A stretch of DNA of 8,620 nt from the NCBI GenBank assembly GCA_049613665.1, contig JBMZCV010000201.1, positions 1 through 8,620 on the forward strand, given 5' to 3'. Both the position numbers and the translations under genes were made by a program. The stretch comes from JBMZCV01 sp049613665. GTDB lineage: Bacteria > Bacteroidota > Bacteroidia > Chitinophagales > UBA2359. Below the pieces are notes generated by a model. The model was given only the letters and a program-made list of their open reading frames with translations. It did no database searches and was not told the DNA's origin. Of this stretch, positions 7,401 to 8,620 are shown one piece after another; within the stretch, counting starts at the first letter, position 1, and each line of letters starts with the position of its first letter.

Positions 7401-8581
7401 ATAGGATTTAAACCTTCTGGTAGCACATCTGCAATTTGTATATCATCAATAATATTTTCCGTTTCGTTTGTCAATTCAATAGAATAAACAACCGTGCTAC
7501 CGCCTATTGGCACACTTGCTGGTTCTACTGTTTTGTTTACAGCTATACTTGGTGTAGTAGTAGCTGTAAATGATGTCCCTATAACTGTGGAAGTACTAGC
7601 ACCATTTAAAGTATAACCAACTTCCAAATTAATATAATGTTCAACATCAACTGCAAACTGATCTGTAATCTCTAAGATAGCAGGTGTTTCTGGTATCGTT
7701 ATACATTCTCCTTCTGAAAGGCTTTCTATAAAACCAACAGTAGGTAATTCTACTATATTGACACCATTAGGAAGTTGTAAATTACTAAAGTTGATATTTT
7801 CAAGATTTGCTGCATTAGGATTACATATTATGTATTGTAGTGTTACCTCTTCGCCTATACAAACTGGAGAGAGAGCTGGTGTAATATCAATGCAAGCAGC
7901 ATCAATACAAAACTCTTCAATATGAATACAATTATTTTCGTCAGTTAAATGTAGTTCAAAACAGTTATTTAAGTCATCTAAAAAAATCATATCAATTGTA
8001 AAACTAAGTCCATTTGCATCGGCAACTGGTGTTCCTGTTCCTGCTTCAATAACTTGTGCATCAATAAAATTAGAAGCGGAAAATGAGAAAAACGCATTTT
8101 CATTTTGGCAAATATAGGTCGGCTTATCTTGCCACTCAAAGTTTATATCTGCTTCTATTACTGTTATGCTTACTTCGTCTCGTGCAGTAGTACAAGAAGT
8201 ATTTCTGTCAAGACTAATAATATATGTTCCAACATTATTAAATATTACATTAATATTATTGCTTGTTATATTATCACTTGTAATTTCATAATCGGTTTCA
8301 TTTCCTGTTACTGCTTCTACCGACCATTCATAAGTTACAAATCCATCGCAGCCTTGATCCTCTATATTAAAAGTAACTTCATTGTTAGTACAAACTAATG
8401 TTTCCCCTAGAATATCTATTTTTTGTAGTCCAAGGCCTGTATAAAACATATTCGACAGCCCTTCTTGACTTCTAGGTTCTAATTCATCACTAATATTAGC
8501 ATCTAAGTTAGGAGTTCCTTCTAATTCAAAACCACATGCGGCACCTGCATTATTAGGGTATTTAATTATTAGACCTGTTAC
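4439..8581 (-). CDS. Giant T9SS-secreted adhesin-like protein, 5'-truncated (last 1380 aa)
   Basis: The open frame runs from 8581, just after two in-frame TAA codons inside the right repeat arm (8587-8582), to TAA at 4441-4439. The first Met is at 8449, but it is not a credible start: there is no signal peptide, and the 44 residues before it (KYPNNAGAACGFEL, EPRSQEGLSN) look like ordinary protein. The N-terminus is therefore missing. Counting from Met 8449: PKD/Ig-like regions at 15-185 (TYEWSV, VGTYIISL); a Cys-containing segment, 186-298; a DUF11 domain at 300-422 (VNKTVEPASVPIGGSTVVYSI, split here as VNKTVEPASV and PIGGSTVVYSI; IADVLPEGL); a right-handed parallel beta-helix-like region at 460-950 with many N-x-F/I turns; a helical region at 990-1125; a fibronectin-III domain at 1146-1232 (SVTLNWDAM, TTYQWSVKT); and a type A sorting domain at 1255-1336 (LYPNPAKDELHI, TGYYFLTI). 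Such architecture is typical of surface adhesins or glycan-binding proteins; no enzyme motif is visible. Ends are followed by tandem repeats and a terminator. Confidence 0.9.
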   Translation of the reverse strand, partial: VTGLIIKYPNNAGAACGFELEGTPNLDANISDELEPRSQEGLSNMFYTGLGLQKIDILGETLVCTNNEVTFNIEDQGCDGFVTYEWSVEAVTGNETDYEITSDNITSNNINVIFNNVGTYIISLDRNTSCTTARDEVSITVIEADINFEWQDKPTYICQNENAFFSFSASNFIDAQVIEAGTGTPVADANGLSFTIDMIFLDDLNNCFELHLTDENNCIHIEEFCIDAACIDITPALSPVCIGEEVTLQYIICNPNAANLENINFSNLQLPNGVNIVELPTVGFIESLSEGECITIPETPAILEITDQFAVDVEHYINLEVGYTLNGASTSTVIGTSFTATTTPSIAVNKTVEPASVPIGGSTVVYSIELTNETENIIDDIQIADVLPEGLNPIESAINSPELNYDGESKTISFLTPISLGGNISQTFQYEAMIAEDVSCSELENCVSVVLEDGACETSDCAAVTIGSGNNAIPYAVFCGDGTNIPIVNPTEECDIEITNDFILPENITATWMPTFNVDININPFFDGSNYSGHSANPVYINGTIRITAGCNITINDMHIEFGPNGRIVIEPTADLTLSSCSFTGNTACKTMWQGIRLIGPILDNADNNSITINNGTEINSALIGLATLDLPIYDIYNIGAVLEPYSPLLSWGESFTPLIFPDITNNINLIDYTSPDEIGGGTVSVNNANFLNCFHGINLSFARRAASIKETLFTCEANNNEFPYPLSLQYDEDLQNPQVIGEAGIEAIGAQAAINVSNACIFRNMRFGIRTYLPKSGVVSIYNSFFQSCIVGTSFNNLNNSNLVMDSEYCCCQIGIQAQNYASHRIFQNSFKGDCPSLTGYDCIFDDEIFDHIGILMRNTKFDLSGNIWGNFNGVPAPEHGIVIINNVKSNGGTISDNTLEGNQYGLYALENNENVFTCQNQFLFYENDAIHVGISEAENEPSYNYTPSLPHQLAKQGNCEGPPNLQYAAGNTFFSNVSGHLDIYLEPNAAVGFEQFEYHDIEATSRSHNPNYDGLSNLVDCANTQNSCLQFFSIEQIPMIVDDTEKDRQIMLWMQHFASQNDWNTARIDSANNLLDAVNSTLSLAYAIELNLQVNNLSKAAEKLALYPQNTIEEQYYHYIVNMQYNLQVENKSIFDINGKQVADLLAIAQTTYPSAYTAQAILGLVKGYEFPINIAFPNPDIIVATCGVPTNLNKTNLSCNSVTLNWDAMPDAEAYILAGRKLDGAVKVFPETQNTFRTFTSGLQTNTTYQWSVKTKCDGVWTVYADIADFTTPSCKNSDYNIANDPFVSETENYFVDINLYPNPAKDELHITFTSFETENIQLSITDILGKTVLQQDFESKQGENNILLQLDKLQTGYYFLTIDNGTQQSIEKFMVW

Positions 8582-8618
8582 TTATTAAGTCATTTTGTTT
8601 GTTTTGTGTTATTAAACT
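8567..8618. repeat. Right arm of the perfect 52-bp terminal inverted repeat
   Basis: The reverse complement of this stretch equals bases 1-52 without a mismatch; two further bases (TG) lie beyond it at 8619-8620. Its inner end overlaps the first codons of the truncated giant ORF (GTA ACA GGT CTA, 8581-8570), and two TAA codons in the same frame lie within it. Reading inward from outside, the arm gives no frame that joins the giant ORF: one candidate frame ends at TAA four codons after the join. Confidence 0.97.
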
Positions 8619-8620
8619 TG

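Noticed and set aside
5841..8398. Plus-strand and out-of-frame ORFs within the giant T9SS gene
   Set aside because: All lie inside the long coding frame whose domains are clearly recognisable; their Ile/Ser-rich translations look like shadow frames.
1..8618. Complete transposon with its own terminal repeats
   Set aside because: No transposase, integrase or resolvase is encoded between the arms, and the right arm cuts into a gene that should extend outside the segment, so an autonomous element with these ends is not supported.

Overview
The window is AT-rich (roughly one third G+C by eye) and almost certainly comes from a member of the Bacteroidota. Three things support this. Two minus-strand genes end in type A C-terminal sorting domains of the type IX secretion system (T9SS), with LYPNPA and LFPNPA motifs and a terminal GxYFL element. 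Those proteins carry PKD, DUF11 and fibronectin-III-like domains typical of that phylum. Two promoters fit the Bacteroidota sigma factor pattern (TTG, 20 nt, TAnnTTTG) rather than the E. coli pattern, and no clear Shine-Dalgarno sequences are seen. No rRNA, tRNA, CRISPR array, transposase, recombinase or known defence system is visible.

Layout, left to right. Positions 1-52 are one arm of a perfect 52-bp inverted repeat; the other arm is at 8567-8618, so the whole window is bracketed by it. Positions 53-654 hold little: one 53-codon basic ORF on the minus strand (172-333) and AT-rich DNA. At 655-1449 (minus) is an unrecognised 264-aa protein built from two diverged copies of a roughly 90-residue module, each opening with a possible helix-turn-helix. 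A 214-bp divergent control region follows, with back-to-back promoters and a 15-bp palindrome between them. At 1664-2155 (plus) is an unrecognised 163-aa protein with a faint leucine-rich-repeat look. A perfect 16-bp-stem hairpin (2187-2236) separates it from the convergent gene.

From 2266 to the right end both genes are on the minus strand and encode secreted T9SS cargo. One is a 648-aa protein with a beta-propeller-like N-terminal half, two PKD domains and a sorting domain (2266-4212). The other is the C-terminal 1380 residues of a much larger adhesin-like protein with PKD-like, DUF11, parallel beta-helix, helical, fibronectin-III and sorting regions (4439-8581). Between them lie three tandem copies of a 47-48-bp repeat and a good intrinsic terminator.

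The most striking point is the right edge. The giant gene enters the window with no start codon and no signal peptide. Its frame opens inside the inverted repeat, directly after two in-frame TAA codons carried by the repeat. The gene is therefore cut at, or joined to, the repeat. Outward-facing ends of two inverted copies of an insertion sequence, an invertible segment, or an assembly or amplification chimera could each explain this; the window alone does not decide. The HTH-like protein and the 163-aa protein form a plausible divergent regulator/target pair, but no function can be assigned to either.
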